A stretch of 9,752 nucleotides of DNA from an uncultured Ruminococcus sp. (GCA_902783535.1 CACZRJ010000013.1:1-9752); one strand, 5' to 3'; shown: positions 1-6,607, counted from the stretch's first letter. Numbers and translations: made by a program. The notes: generated by a model from the letters alone, not told the origin.

Positions 1-327
1 CTGCAGGAATACATCGGCAGACCGAACAAACCCGCGAAACAGGTCATCGCCGCGCTCCGTCCGGAACTGCTGCATGACGAGCCCGTCTATCTCGAGATGT
101 TCAAGGATACGACCCTGAAGTGCAACGTCGAGTTCACCGAACTGATGGGTGCCGAGATCTATCTGTATCTGAACCTCGGCGACGACGAGGAAGGCGAACC
201 GATCAACATGATCTCCCGCGTTTCCTCCCGTTCCAAGGCGCAGAGCGGAGACGATGTCCAGATCGCGATCGACACGACCCGCATCCACTTCTTCGACAAG
301 GAAACCGAACGCATCATCTGCCATTGA
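1..327 (+). CDS. Sugar ABC transporter ATP-binding protein, C-terminal part (partial)
   Basis: Only the last 108 residues are present; the reading frame is open from base 1 and ends at TGA 325-327, so the ATPase domain (Walker A/B, signature) lies outside the window. What is visible matches the C-terminal regulatory OB/TOBE region of the MsmK/UgpC/MalK family of ATPases that energise carbohydrate ABC importers: an RPE motif (ALRPELLHDEP), the family-typical VEFTELMGAEIYLYL strand, RVSSRSKAQSGD, and the closing DTTRIHFFDKETE. Such proteins sit on the cytoplasmic face and often serve several sugar permeases. Two hairpins follow the stop codon, so it is probably the last gene of its transcript. 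The sugar cannot be deduced from this fragment. Family assignment is confident; the choice between MsmK and UgpC names is not. Confidence 0.9.
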   Translation: MQEYIGRPNKPAKQVIAALRPELLHDEPVYLEMFKDTTLKCNVEFTELMGAEIYLYLNLGDDEEGEPINMISRVSSRSKAQSGDDVQIAIDTTRIHFFDKETERIICH

Positions 328-347
328 TCCTCTGAAACAAAAGTATA

Positions 348-383
348 AAGGACAAGAGTTTTCCGGCTCTTGTCCTTCTTCTT
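348..383. terminator. Bidirectional intrinsic terminator between convergent genes
   Basis: A perfect 11-bp stem (AAGGACAAGAG at 348-358 with CTCTTGTCCTT at 367-377) encloses an 8-nt loop. On the plus strand it is followed by CTTCTTTTCT; on the minus strand by TATACTTTTGTTT. It lies between the stop of the plus-strand ABC ATPase (327) and the stop of the minus-strand GTPase gene (427), so it can plausibly terminate both transcripts. The tails are T-rich but interrupted, so efficiency is uncertain. Confidence 0.8.
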
Positions 384-395
384 TTCTGATTCGCC

Positions 396-417
396 GCCTT
401 TCGGGAGGCTCTTTTTT
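396..417 (+). terminator. Possible second, back-up terminator
   Basis: A short stem GCCTT/GAGGC (396-400 with 405-409, one T-G pair) is closed by a TCGG loop and followed directly by TCTTTTTT (410-417). This is a compact rho-independent signature on the plus strand, 19 bases after the first terminator stem, which would stop readthrough into the antisense strand of the GTPase gene. The stem is short, so it is less certain than the upstream hairpin. Confidence 0.5.
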
Positions 418-426
418 CGCCCCGAA

Positions 427-1389
427 TCAGGCGAAAAACGTCGCGACCGGCTGTTCCGGCGGCTCCGCGGGCTGAATGTCCAGCGCTTCGAGGAGCGGGC
501 CGTCCGAACCGTACAGTTTGTGATATCCGATCGTGATCTTCGCCGTGATCCAGATCCAGTCGCGGTTCCGGACTTTCCATTTCGACGTTCCCGGGCAGAC
601 CATGCCGCAATAGGTCGTGTCCGCCGCGCAGCAGGTCATGATGTGGCGCCCGACGGCGAAAGCGGATTCCAGCGGATTGGGTCCTCTGGCGACCAGTCCC
701 TTGAAGCGGACCTTCTTTCCGTCGTATTTCTTCAGATCCTCCGACATGTCGCGGTAGAACTCCGCATAAACGTTGTCGGCGATCTCGATGATCTCCGCGT
801 CGATGTCGAACGGAAGCGGGTCCTGGATGGTGTCCGCGTCCATCGTCCCGTCCGTGTATTCGTACATGATCCTCGACCGCCTGCTGACGGTCCTGACGAG
901 CTGATGGTATTCCGTAACGTCCTCGTCCGGCTTCACGCGGTTGAACATCACCAGTTCGCAGCTCTGCAGCTTGTCGAACATCTGCTGGCGCATGTTCTGG
1001 TTGTACACGCGAACGGTCGTCGCGTCGATGGACAGGATCTCCTGATAGACGAACCAGTTCTCGGGCAGGACCTGGTAGAAGTCATCCAGCGGCCACATGC
1101 CGTTGTATTCCACCATGACAAGCGCCGGCCGGTGCTTTTTTTCAAGAGAAGGAAACAGTTCCGGCGTCAGGTCCTCCGGATTCTCGATCATCTCCACGGC
1201 AACGTCCTGCGATGCGAAAGAGGACGGATCGTATTCTTCGATCCCCTCTTCGCAGCAGATGATCAGGATCTTTCCGTCCGGCTGGAATTCCTTGTCCTCC
1301 AGCGTTTCCTGGATCAGTTTCGTCTTTCCCGCTTCCAGAAATCCCGTGAACAGGTAGACGGGCGTTTCGGGCTGTTGATTGTTGGGCAT
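427..1389 (-). CDS. CobW/P47K-type (COG0523-like) GTPase fused to YcgQ/DUF1980-like C-terminal domain
   Basis: A 320-residue cytoplasmic protein without signal peptide or membrane segment. Residues 10-165 form a G3E/COG0523-like P-loop domain: Walker A GFLEAGKT (16-23), an ICCEEG stretch at 44-49, a Walker-B-like MVEYNG (92-97), and NRVKP (150-154) where GTPases carry NKxD. The CxCC metal motif of classical COG0523 proteins is not present as such; only C45-C46 remain. Residues about 218-320 (YDGKKVRFKG, then GRHIMTCCAAD at 247-257, plus C261 and C265) resemble the C-terminal domain of YcgQ/TIGR03943 proteins, which usually accompany a COG0701 permease. Start: ATG at 1389 is preceded by GGAGG (1396-1400) with 6-nt spacing. 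It lies 18 bp downstream of the His-rich GTPase and is surely co-transcribed. A role in metal handling is inferred from family and partner; GTP binding may be altered. Confidence 0.82.
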   Translation of the reverse strand: MPNNQQPETPVYLFTGFLEAGKTKLIQETLEDKEFQPDGKILIICCEEGIEEYDPSSFASQDVAVEMIENPEDLTPELFPSLEKKHRPALVMVEYNGMWPLDDFYQVLPENWFVYQEILSIDATTVRVYNQNMRQQMFDKLQSCELVMFNRVKPDEDVTEYHQLVRTVSRRSRIMYEYTDGTMDADTIQDPLPFDIDAEIIEIADNVYAEFYRDMSEDLKKYDGKKVRFKGLVARGPNPLESAFAVGRHIMTCCAADTTYCGMVCPGTSKWKVRNRDWIWITAKITIGYHKLYGSDGPLLEALDIQPAEPPEQPVATFFA

Positions 1390-1407
1390 ACGCGGCCTCC
1401 AGTCAGT

Positions 1408-2547
1408 TTAAGCGGAGAACAGTTCCGCGAGTTTGTCTTCTTTCAGATCGGACCCGATCACGCAGAAGCGTCCGGTGATCTCCGCGCTTCCGGACCGGAC
1501 GTCCGGTTCTCCGGGGACATAATCGAAATGGATCCAGCCGCCGTCTCTGTCACGGACGATGCCTTTCGCGCGCAGGATCATTCCGTATTCGCTTTCCTTC
1601 ATAAGCTGTTCGAGAATGCCGCCGATCTCTTCCTTTGAATATGCGCGCGCGGTTTCGGTCCCCCAACTGGTGAAGACTTCGTCGGCATGATGATGGCCGT
1701 GATCATGATGATGTCCGCAGCCGCAGGAGCATTCGCCGTCGTCATCGTGATCGTGATGGTGTTCGTGCTCGTGCTCATGATCGTGATCATGATCATGGTC
1801 ATGGTCATGATGATGTTCATGTTCATGATCGTGATGATGCTCGTGATCGTGATCGTCATCGTCATCGTGGTGGTGATGATGTTCGTGCTCGTTCTCCGTC
1901 TCTTCCGCCAGAAGACGCAGCGCGTCGGCGATGGTGTCCTTCTGTTCCATGGCCTTCAGGATCTGTTCGCCGGTCAGGTCGTTCCAGTCGGTCGTCACAA
2001 CGACGGCGCGTTCGTTCAGCGAGCGGATCCTGCCGACGGCGTCTTCCATTTTCGATTCCGACGTCCCGGACTGGTGGCTGAGCAGGATGGTGTTCGCGTG
2101 CCTGATCTGATCGTCGAAAAACTCGCCGAAATTCTTCATATACATCTTGCATTTGTTCGCGTCGACGATCGTGCAGAACCCGTTCAGTTCGACGTCCGGT
2201 TCCTTCTCCGATACGCCTTTCACCGCGCGGATGACGTCGCTGAGCTTTCCGACGCCGGAGGGCTCGACGAGGATCCGGTCCGGATGATACTGTTCGATGA
2301 CCTGATGGAGAGCTTCTCCGAAATCGCCGACGAGACTGCAGCAGATGCATCCGGAATTCAGCTCGTTGACTTTGATGCCCGCTTCCTTCATGAAGCCGCC
2401 GTCGATGCCGATCTCTCCGAACTCGTTTTCGATCAGCACGAGCTGCTCGTTCCCGTATGCCTCCCTGATCAGCTTCTTGATCAGCGTGGTCTTTCCCGCG
2501 CCGAGGAACCCTGAAAAAATATCGATTTTCGTTTTCTTTCCTGACAT
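1408..2547 (-). CDS. COG0523 (CobW/P47K) metal-chaperone GTPase with His-rich region
   Basis: 379 residues. The G3E GTPase domain shows Walker A GFLGAGKT (13-20), ENEFGE (40-45), the hallmark metal motif GCICC (66-70) and LVEPSG (93-98); the usual NKxD guanine motif is replaced by SHQS (157-160). Residues 221-287 are almost entirely His, Asp and Glu (34 His by my count) with an embedded CSCGCG at 273-278. The CobW C-terminal domain follows (about 290-379). COG0523 proteins deliver or insert zinc, cobalt or other metals into client proteins, and His-rich tails buffer metal; zinc is the commonest case but the metal is not fixed by sequence. Start: ATG 2547 has AAGGA (2554-2558) 6 nt upstream. 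The frame stays open to 2712, but that extension would cover the promoter and 5' leader and is rejected. First gene of a two-gene operon with the fused GTPase downstream. No Zur-box-like palindrome was recognised. Confidence 0.9.
   Translation of the reverse strand: MSGKKTKIDIFSGFLGAGKTTLIKKLIREAYGNEQLVLIENEFGEIGIDGGFMKEAGIKVNELNSGCICCSLVGDFGEALHQVIEQYHPDRILVEPSGVGKLSDVIRAVKGVSEKEPDVELNGFCTIVDANKCKMYMKNFGEFFDDQIRHANTILLSHQSGTSESKMEDAVGRIRSLNERAVVVTTDWNDLTGEQILKAMEQKDTIADALRLLAEETENEHEHHHHHDDDDDHDHEHHHDHEHEHHHDHDHDHDHDHEHEHEHHHDHDDDGECSCGCGHHHDHGHHHADEVFTSWGTETARAYSKEEIGGILEQLMKESEYGMILRAKGIVRDRDGGWIHFDYVPGEPDVRSGSAEITGRFCVIGSDLKEDKLAELFSA
1687..1887 (-). repeat. Low-complexity CAT/CAC-GAT/GAC codon repeat encoding the His-rich tail
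   Basis: Within the upstream GTPase gene, about 200 bp consist almost only of His, Asp and Glu codons, giving runs of alternating His-Asp and His-Glu dipeptides. On the plus strand it appears as repeated GATCATG/GTCATG/GTGATG units. The reverse strand is open and reads as an improbable Met/Val/Ile string, which is an artefact of the repeat. The mixed codon usage (CAT with CAC, GAT with GAC) makes it an imperfect rather than a perfect microsatellite. Confidence 0.85.
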
Positions 2548-2553
2548 TGCGAA

Positions 2554-2558
2554 TCCTT
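2554..2558 (-). promoter_or_regulatory. Ribosome binding site fixing the start of the His-rich GTPase
   Basis: AAGGA on the minus strand, 6 nt before ATG 2547. It decides in favour of this ATG over upstream in-frame starts as far as 2712, which lack a matching site and lie in or before the promoter. Confidence 0.8.
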
Positions 2559-2575
2559 CTTTCAAAATGAACTTC

Positions 2576-2595
2576 TCCGGCCGAACGCGGCCGGA
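2576..2595 (-). promoter_or_regulatory. Strong hairpin at the 5' end of the GTPase operon mRNA
   Basis: Minus strand TCCGGCCG / CGTT / CGGCCGGA is a perfect 8-bp, all-but-terminally GC stem with a 4-nt loop. The predicted transcription start (6-8 nt after the -10 box at 2608-2613) falls at about 2600-2602, so the hairpin sits a few bases from the mRNA 5' end. There is no T-tract after it, so it is not a terminator. A 5'-stabilising stem or a protein-binding site are both possible; it does not overlap the ribosome binding site. Confidence 0.6.
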
Positions 2596-2607
2596 TTCCA
2601 AGTCTCT

Positions 2608-2636
2608 AATATATCCCTTCCTGCACGCTTTGTCAA
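2608..2636 (-). promoter_or_regulatory. Sigma-A-type promoter of the GTPase operon
   Basis: On the minus strand TTGACA (2631-2636) and TATATT (2608-2613) are separated by exactly 17 bp, a near-consensus vegetative promoter. It gives a 5' leader of roughly 55 nt before ATG 2547. It is divergent from the sigma-factor promoter, the -35 boxes being about 70 bp apart. Confidence 0.85.
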
Positions 2637-2706
2637 GTGAAAACGAGAATGACGGGAAGCGGTCGCTTCGAAAACGGCACGAATGAAGAAACTTTTCCAA
2701 ATCCGG

Positions 2707-2735
2707 TTGCAAACGCAGAAAGAATCATGTACAAT
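2707..2735 (+). promoter_or_regulatory. Probable promoter of the sigma/anti-sigma operon
   Basis: TTGCAA (2707-2712), 17-bp spacer, TACAAT (2730-2735): a good vegetative-type promoter, implying a leader of about 90 nt before ATG 2834. The leader contains a run of seven T (2788-2794) but no convincing stem in front of it. If the sigma factor is autoregulated, its own recognition element should also be here; none can be named from the sequence alone. Confidence 0.7.
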
Positions 2736-2820
2736 TCGTTTGAAAAAAGATGACCCCGAAAACTGTCGAAAACCGTTATCCCGGCCGTTTTTTTGCGTGT
2801 ATATGATTGAAGCCTTTGAA

Positions 2821-2826
2821 AGGAGG
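2821..2826 (+). promoter_or_regulatory. Ribosome binding site fixing the sigma-factor start
   Basis: A perfect AGGAGG with 7-nt spacing before ATG 2834. An in-frame TTG at 2807 lies upstream of this site and is therefore not the start. Confidence 0.85.
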
Positions 2827-2833
2827 AAAGCGA

Positions 2834-3397
2834 ATGGCCAATCCAGACGCCGAACTCGTGGAACGCATCCGGAACCGCGACGAAACCGCGCTTGAAGACG
2901 TAAAGCGCCGGTATTCCGCGTATTGTCTCTCGATCGCAAACGGCATTCTGCAGAACCTCCAGGACGCGGAAGAATGCCTTTCAGACGCGCTCTTCGCCCT
3001 TTGGAAAAGCATCCCTCCGCATGACCCGGCCGATCTGAAGACGTTTCTCGGAAAACTCACACGGAACGCCGCCGTCAGCCGCCTCCGGAAAACGCAGGCG
3101 CAGAGGCGCGTCCCGACCTCCGCCGTCTTTTCGCTGGAAGAGCTGGAATCCTTGGTCGGAAGCGACAGTGTCGAAGAGGCGCTTTCGGAAAAGGAACTCT
3201 CCGAATGCATCTCGGGATTCCTCCGAGCGCTTCCGAAAATGCAGCGGTTGTTTTTTGTCCGGCGCTACTGGTACTGCGACGCGGTGAAGGACATTGCGGA
3301 ACGTTTCGGATGCTCCGAAGGGAAAGTAGCCATGTCGCTCAAGCGGACAAGAGACGAACTTGCGGAAACATTGAAGAATAGGGGGTATCATCTATGA
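2834..3397 (+). CDS. ECF-type RNA polymerase sigma factor (sigma-70 family)
   Basis: 187 residues with the two-domain layout of extracytoplasmic-function sigma factors. Region 2 is at about residues 8-86: LVERIRNRDETALEDV, then DAEECLSDALFALWKSI (44-60) for core binding and -10 recognition, then FLGKLTRNAAVSRLRK (71-86). A charged linker follows, and region 4 is at about 118-178 (FLRALPKMQRLFFVRRYWY, then a helix-turn-helix at about 149-172, VKDIAERFGCSEGKVAMSLKR). This VRRYWY plus IAERFGCSE style is common in clostridial sigma genes that precede a membrane anti-sigma protein. Its stop codon overlaps the next start (ATGA, 3394-3397), which implies translational coupling and a direct partnership. 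The regulon and signal are unknown. It could be held inactive at the membrane by the downstream protein and released by a surface signal. Confidence 0.88.
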   Translation: MANPDAELVERIRNRDETALEDVKRRYSAYCLSIANGILQNLQDAEECLSDALFALWKSIPPHDPADLKTFLGKLTRNAAVSRLRKTQAQRRVPTSAVFSLEELESLVGSDSVEEALSEKELSECISGFLRALPKMQRLFFVRRYWYCDAVKDIAERFGCSEGKVAMSLKRTRDELAETLKNRGYHL

Positions 3398-6300
3398 GAA
3401 AAGAAGATTTGATCAATGCCGTCGGAGGTATCAGCGATGATCTGATAAGAGAAGCCGACGGAAGCAGGCGTCCGTCCGGAAACCGGAAGAAGTGGATCGC
3501 GCTCGCGGTTGCCGCAGTCATCCTTCTGAGCGCTGTCATGATCGTTCCGGCGGTTCTGAGCAGAGAAAGACCGTCAGACATCTCCGGAAACGCATCAGAA
3601 GAGGTTCCCCTGCCTTCGAACACTGTATACGACGAATTCGGAGCGGATATCATGGCGCCCTGGAAGGACGGTTCTCTGAAATTCACGTCCGTCTCCTACA
3701 GGCACAGCAGCGCTGAACCATTACCGGCGCTGAAGCTGCCTTCCGCCCGCCTTCTGTCTGCTTCAGCCTCGTCGGAAGACGCGCCGGACCCGTCAAATGC
3801 GGTAGCGCCGTCCGAAAGCGATATTTCCCCCGCTGACTCTATGGACACGGGCCGGGAACCGGCTGCCGAGGAAGTGACTGTCAGCATGGCGGACAACATC
3901 CGGATCGAAGCGGCCGCGGGAACCCGGTTCATCCGGATAAAGACGGAAGAAAAAGGGCACGCGAACTGCGACGGCGTCTACTATGACGTCCAGGAAGACA
4001 AGACCATATGCATTTCCTGCATGATCAGAGACCGTATGAAAGGCAATCCGTATTATACGGACGCGTGCGTGCGCGCGCTGATCGAAGAATGCGTGATCGG
4101 TCCGGAGGAACTCGCAGCGGGAATGGTCGACGGCGTTTATCACGACGCCTACCTGGCGATTTACGAAAGTGAAGGCCTCTCCGATTTCGGAAACGGAAAA
4201 AGCCCTTCAGCGAGCGCCCTCGGCATCAAAGACATCATCTCCCCGTCGGCAAGGCAGCGAATGGCAAAATACAAGTTCCCCGCCGTCAGCATCGTTGAGT
4301 ACGGGTCCAGGCCGGACAAATGCGTCTTTACGCTCGTGTCGGCGGGCGGACAGGCCGTGTACGGTTCTTTCGTCTATGACTTCATTGAGGAATCCTTCAC
4401 GAAAATCGACGGGGAAACGCTGGGCGTTCCACGCTGTCTGAACGGCTTCTTTTCCTGGGTCGGAGACGAGATGACCTCCGTCCAGCTTCCGCTTGCATCC
4501 GGCGTCGCAGTCGACGCGAACTACACCGAACTGGTCGCGACGATTCCCTATTACGCTTCCTTCATGGAGGAGGACCAGGAAACCGGACTTTTTTCTCCCG
4601 TTTACGAAGCAAGCAATATTTTCGTTTTCGATCTGACATCCGGAACATGTTCGGCTGTTTTCGGTCTGTCGCGCGAAATGAAAGACGATCTTCGCTATCC
4701 GACCGGCCCTGCGATCAGGCAGAACGGCGTCATCTGTTTTCCCGCAGGCGGTCATCTGAACGGGTACGCGTTCCCCGGCGGACTCTGTTATATCGAGGGC
4801 GAATTTCTCGCCGTGCTTACGGACGGTGTCCGGGCAGATGAAGCCGGAGAATCCGGCGGCAGGATCGCGGCGGTCAAGCAGGACGGGAATGTCCGGTTCT
4901 TTCGTCTTCGGGACGGTGCGCCCGCTGAAACGGACGTCGACGCCTTTTCCGCATCCAGATGGGTGAAGGACGGAAATGAAGCGTTTCATCTTCCCGATCT
5001 GAAGCGCGAGAAACTCTTCGAGAAGACCCCGGACGCGATCGCGTCCTCTGCGGACGGAAGATTCCTCTACGCGTGCTTCAAGGACGATGGCCGCGTCGAA
5101 TGCGTCGACCTTGCCACACTGGAAAGGGCGGATCTGGAGCCGGGAGACGCTTTCCTGTCTCAGACGTCTGGACAGGATGACGTCAACGTCGCGATGTACG
5201 TTTCCGGAGACGGAACGCACCTGCTCCTTTCCTACTTCCGGACACGCGCTCTGCGCTTCCGTAAACAGGATTTTCTGAAAGCGGAATACGAAAGGTACGG
5301 AAGTAATTCGGACGATTTTCTGAAAAGCGGCTTAAGTCTCGCTTCCCAGTACTATGAGCTCGACGACGGCACGAAGGTCTCTTTTGCCGTCAGAGATTCG
5401 GAGAACCGGTTGACCGCAGCGTGCATTCTGTGCGCGGACGATATGATCCGGCTGGGCAAGCTTAATTTTCTCATCCCGCTGGATTCCAGACCGGACGACT
5501 ATCCGACCTGGCAAATGATCCTCGCGGATACCGCGGAAAAACTGTGCGAATACGCGGAAGTCAGCGGAAACGTCGCATATATCCGCGCTGACGCGATGAA
5601 AGCGCTGCTGAACGGCGCCGATCCTTATGCCGTCCGAAAACTCTTCAGTGATTTGAACACGTCAAACTACAGATGGTTCGATGCCGGCAACGAGTTTCGG
5701 AATCTTTCAGGAGAACCGGTGACGCCTGCGGAGGCGCGCAGCGCCGTGGCGGACGAGACCGCACGCGTGCTGATGTTGTATTTCTTCGGATATACGGTCC
5801 CGGAAGACGAATTCCTGGAAGAATCGAGAAAAAACGGCGATCAATTCAACGTCCTCTGCCTGGAGCGTTACTATCGGGAAGTCAACGAAGGGCTGGATGA
5901 AGACGAGATGCGGCGTCTGCTTGGAAAACTGAAAAGCGAAGTCCTGAAATGTTACCCGGAAGAATCCCCTGTTAAGCCGTCAAAAAATACCGTCTATGCG
6001 TACAACCATTCTCAGATGTTCGAAGAGATTTCAAGACGCGTCCCGGACATCTTCGAAGACGTCACGGGCACGTCGTATCTTCAGGCGCTCTCCGAAGGCA
6101 AGCTCGGGAACCGAAAATACAACCGGAATGACTTCTTCGCGTCTTTCCCGCTCGGAAACGGATCAATGAACCTGTCTCCGCATCTGCAGGTGAACAAAGA
6201 AGCGCTTGACGAGGCGGTCGCGGATGCCCGTTTCCGGAAGGGAACCGTCGCCGTCAATACGGAATGCGCCGTCTACCTGTCATTTCGCATTATTCTGAGT

Positions 6301-6525
6301 CATTGGGTCCCGACGGAAAAATTCACATACCTTTCCTTCGGACGTGACGAAAACGGGAACTGTTTCGCCGTCGCTGAAGGCGGATATGCCGAACTCACCG
6401 AAGAGCAGTACCAATCTGTCCTTTCCCTGCTCCGCGCGTCGCGCGGCTATGATCCTGTCGCTGAGGGCAGTGCCGAATGGCTGCGTGAATCCATCGTTCG
6501 GGAAATCGCCGAAGAATTCGAATGA
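3394..6525 (+). CDS. Very large single-pass membrane protein, putative anti-sigma factor/sensor
   Basis: 1043 residues. The first 33 form a short cytoplasmic segment (KEDLINAVGGISDDLIREAD) like those in clostridial proteins encoded directly after ECF sigma genes. One membrane helix lies at about 34-55 after the basic NRKK. A Ser/Pro/Ala/Glu-rich linker runs to about 165. The rest should be extracytoplasmic. Residues about 170-240 hold five Cys (192, 206, 209, 225, 233; CISC at 206-209). Residues about 260-690 look beta-rich with repeated Asp-Gly turns; ASSADGRFLYACF at 550-562 followed by a GRVECVDLAT strand resembles a beta-propeller blade. About 700-1043 is more helical and ends in an alpha/beta segment. 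It begins 1 base before the sigma stop (ATGA), with GGGGG at 3381-3385 as binding site. Anti-sigma function is inferred from position and topology; the large domain is unrecognised. Enzymatic or ligand-binding roles are possible. Confidence 0.72.
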   Translation: MRKEDLINAVGGISDDLIREADGSRRPSGNRKKWIALAVAAVILLSAVMIVPAVLSRERPSDISGNASEEVPLPSNTVYDEFGADIMAPWKDGSLKFTSVSYRHSSAEPLPALKLPSARLLSASASSEDAPDPSNAVAPSESDISPADSMDTGREPAAEEVTVSMADNIRIEAAAGTRFIRIKTEEKGHANCDGVYYDVQEDKTICISCMIRDRMKGNPYYTDACVRALIEECVIGPEELAAGMVDGVYHDAYLAIYESEGLSDFGNGKSPSASALGIKDIISPSARQRMAKYKFPAVSIVEYGSRPDKCVFTLVSAGGQAVYGSFVYDFIEESFTKIDGETLGVPRCLNGFFSWVGDEMTSVQLPLASGVAVDANYTELVATIPYYASFMEEDQETGLFSPVYEASNIFVFDLTSGTCSAVFGLSREMKDDLRYPTGPAIRQNGVICFPAGGHLNGYAFPGGLCYIEGEFLAVLTDGVRADEAGESGGRIAAVKQDGNVRFFRLRDGAPAETDVDAFSASRWVKDGNEAFHLPDLKREKLFEKTPDAIASSADGRFLYACFKDDGRVECVDLATLERADLEPGDAFLSQTSGQDDVNVAMYVSGDGTHLLLSYFRTRALRFRKQDFLKAEYERYGSNSDDFLKSGLSLASQYYELDDGTKVSFAVRDSENRLTAACILCADDMIRLGKLNFLIPLDSRPDDYPTWQMILADTAEKLCEYAEVSGNVAYIRADAMKALLNGADPYAVRKLFSDLNTSNYRWFDAGNEFRNLSGEPVTPAEARSAVADETARVLMLYFFGYTVPEDEFLEESRKNGDQFNVLCLERYYREVNEGLDEDEMRRLLGKLKSEVLKCYPEESPVKPSKNTVYAYNHSQMFEEISRRVPDIFEDVTGTSYLQALSEGKLGNRKYNRNDFFASFPLGNGSMNLSPHLQVNKEALDEAVADARFRKGTVAVNTECAVYLSFRIILSHWVPTEKFTYLSFGRDENGNCFAVAEGGYAELTEEQYQSVLSLLRASRGYDPVAEGSAEWLRESIVREIAEEFE

Positions 6526-6573
6526 GTTTCCCCCGTTCGACGTTTCCGGACCGTTTCAAAAGCGATCCGTCAG

Positions 6574-6607
6574 AAAACCGCAGGATTGACAATCCGCGGT
6601 TTTTCTG
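6574..6607 (+). terminator. Intrinsic terminator of the sigma/anti-sigma operon
   Basis: Left arm AAAACCGC-(A)-GGATT (6574-6587) pairs with AATCC-GCGGTTTT (6591-6603): 13 bp with one bulged A (6582) and a 3-nt GAC loop, followed by TCTGT. With the A-T pairs opened, the tail reads TTTTTCTGTAT. It lies 49 bases after the stop at 6525. The hairpin overlaps the next promoter: its apex contains the -35 hexamer. Confidence 0.75.

Noticed and set aside
370..1638. Plus-strand open frame of 422 codons.
   Set aside because: Antisense to both GTPase genes, which have clear motifs; Arg/Val/Asp-rich composition is typical of a shadow frame in GC-rich DNA.
1687..2514. Plus-strand open frame of 275 codons starting with a striking Met/Val/Ile-rich, membrane-like stretch.
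   Set aside because: It is the exact antisense of the His/Asp codon repeat of the COG0523 gene; complementing CAT/CAC and GAT/GAC codons produces Met, Val and Ile. No ribosome binding site or family resemblance.
2548..2712. 55-residue N-terminal extension of the His-rich GTPase.
   Set aside because: It would be encoded by the 5' leader, the -10/-35 boxes and sequence before them; homologous proteins begin just before the P-loop, matching ATG 2547 with its own binding site.
2773..2794. Possible attenuator (AAAAC...GTTTT followed by seven T) in the sigma leader.
   Set aside because: Only five A-T-rich pairs and a mismatch; no stable GC stem before the T run.
2683..2895. Short plus-strand frame of 70 codons in the divergent intergenic region.
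   Set aside because: It spans the sigma promoter and binding site and runs out of frame into the sigma gene.
4207..5220. Minus-strand open frame of 337 codons inside the anti-sigma candidate.
   Set aside because: Low-complexity Arg/Val-rich shadow; no ribosome binding site; the sense frame is continuous for 1043 codons.
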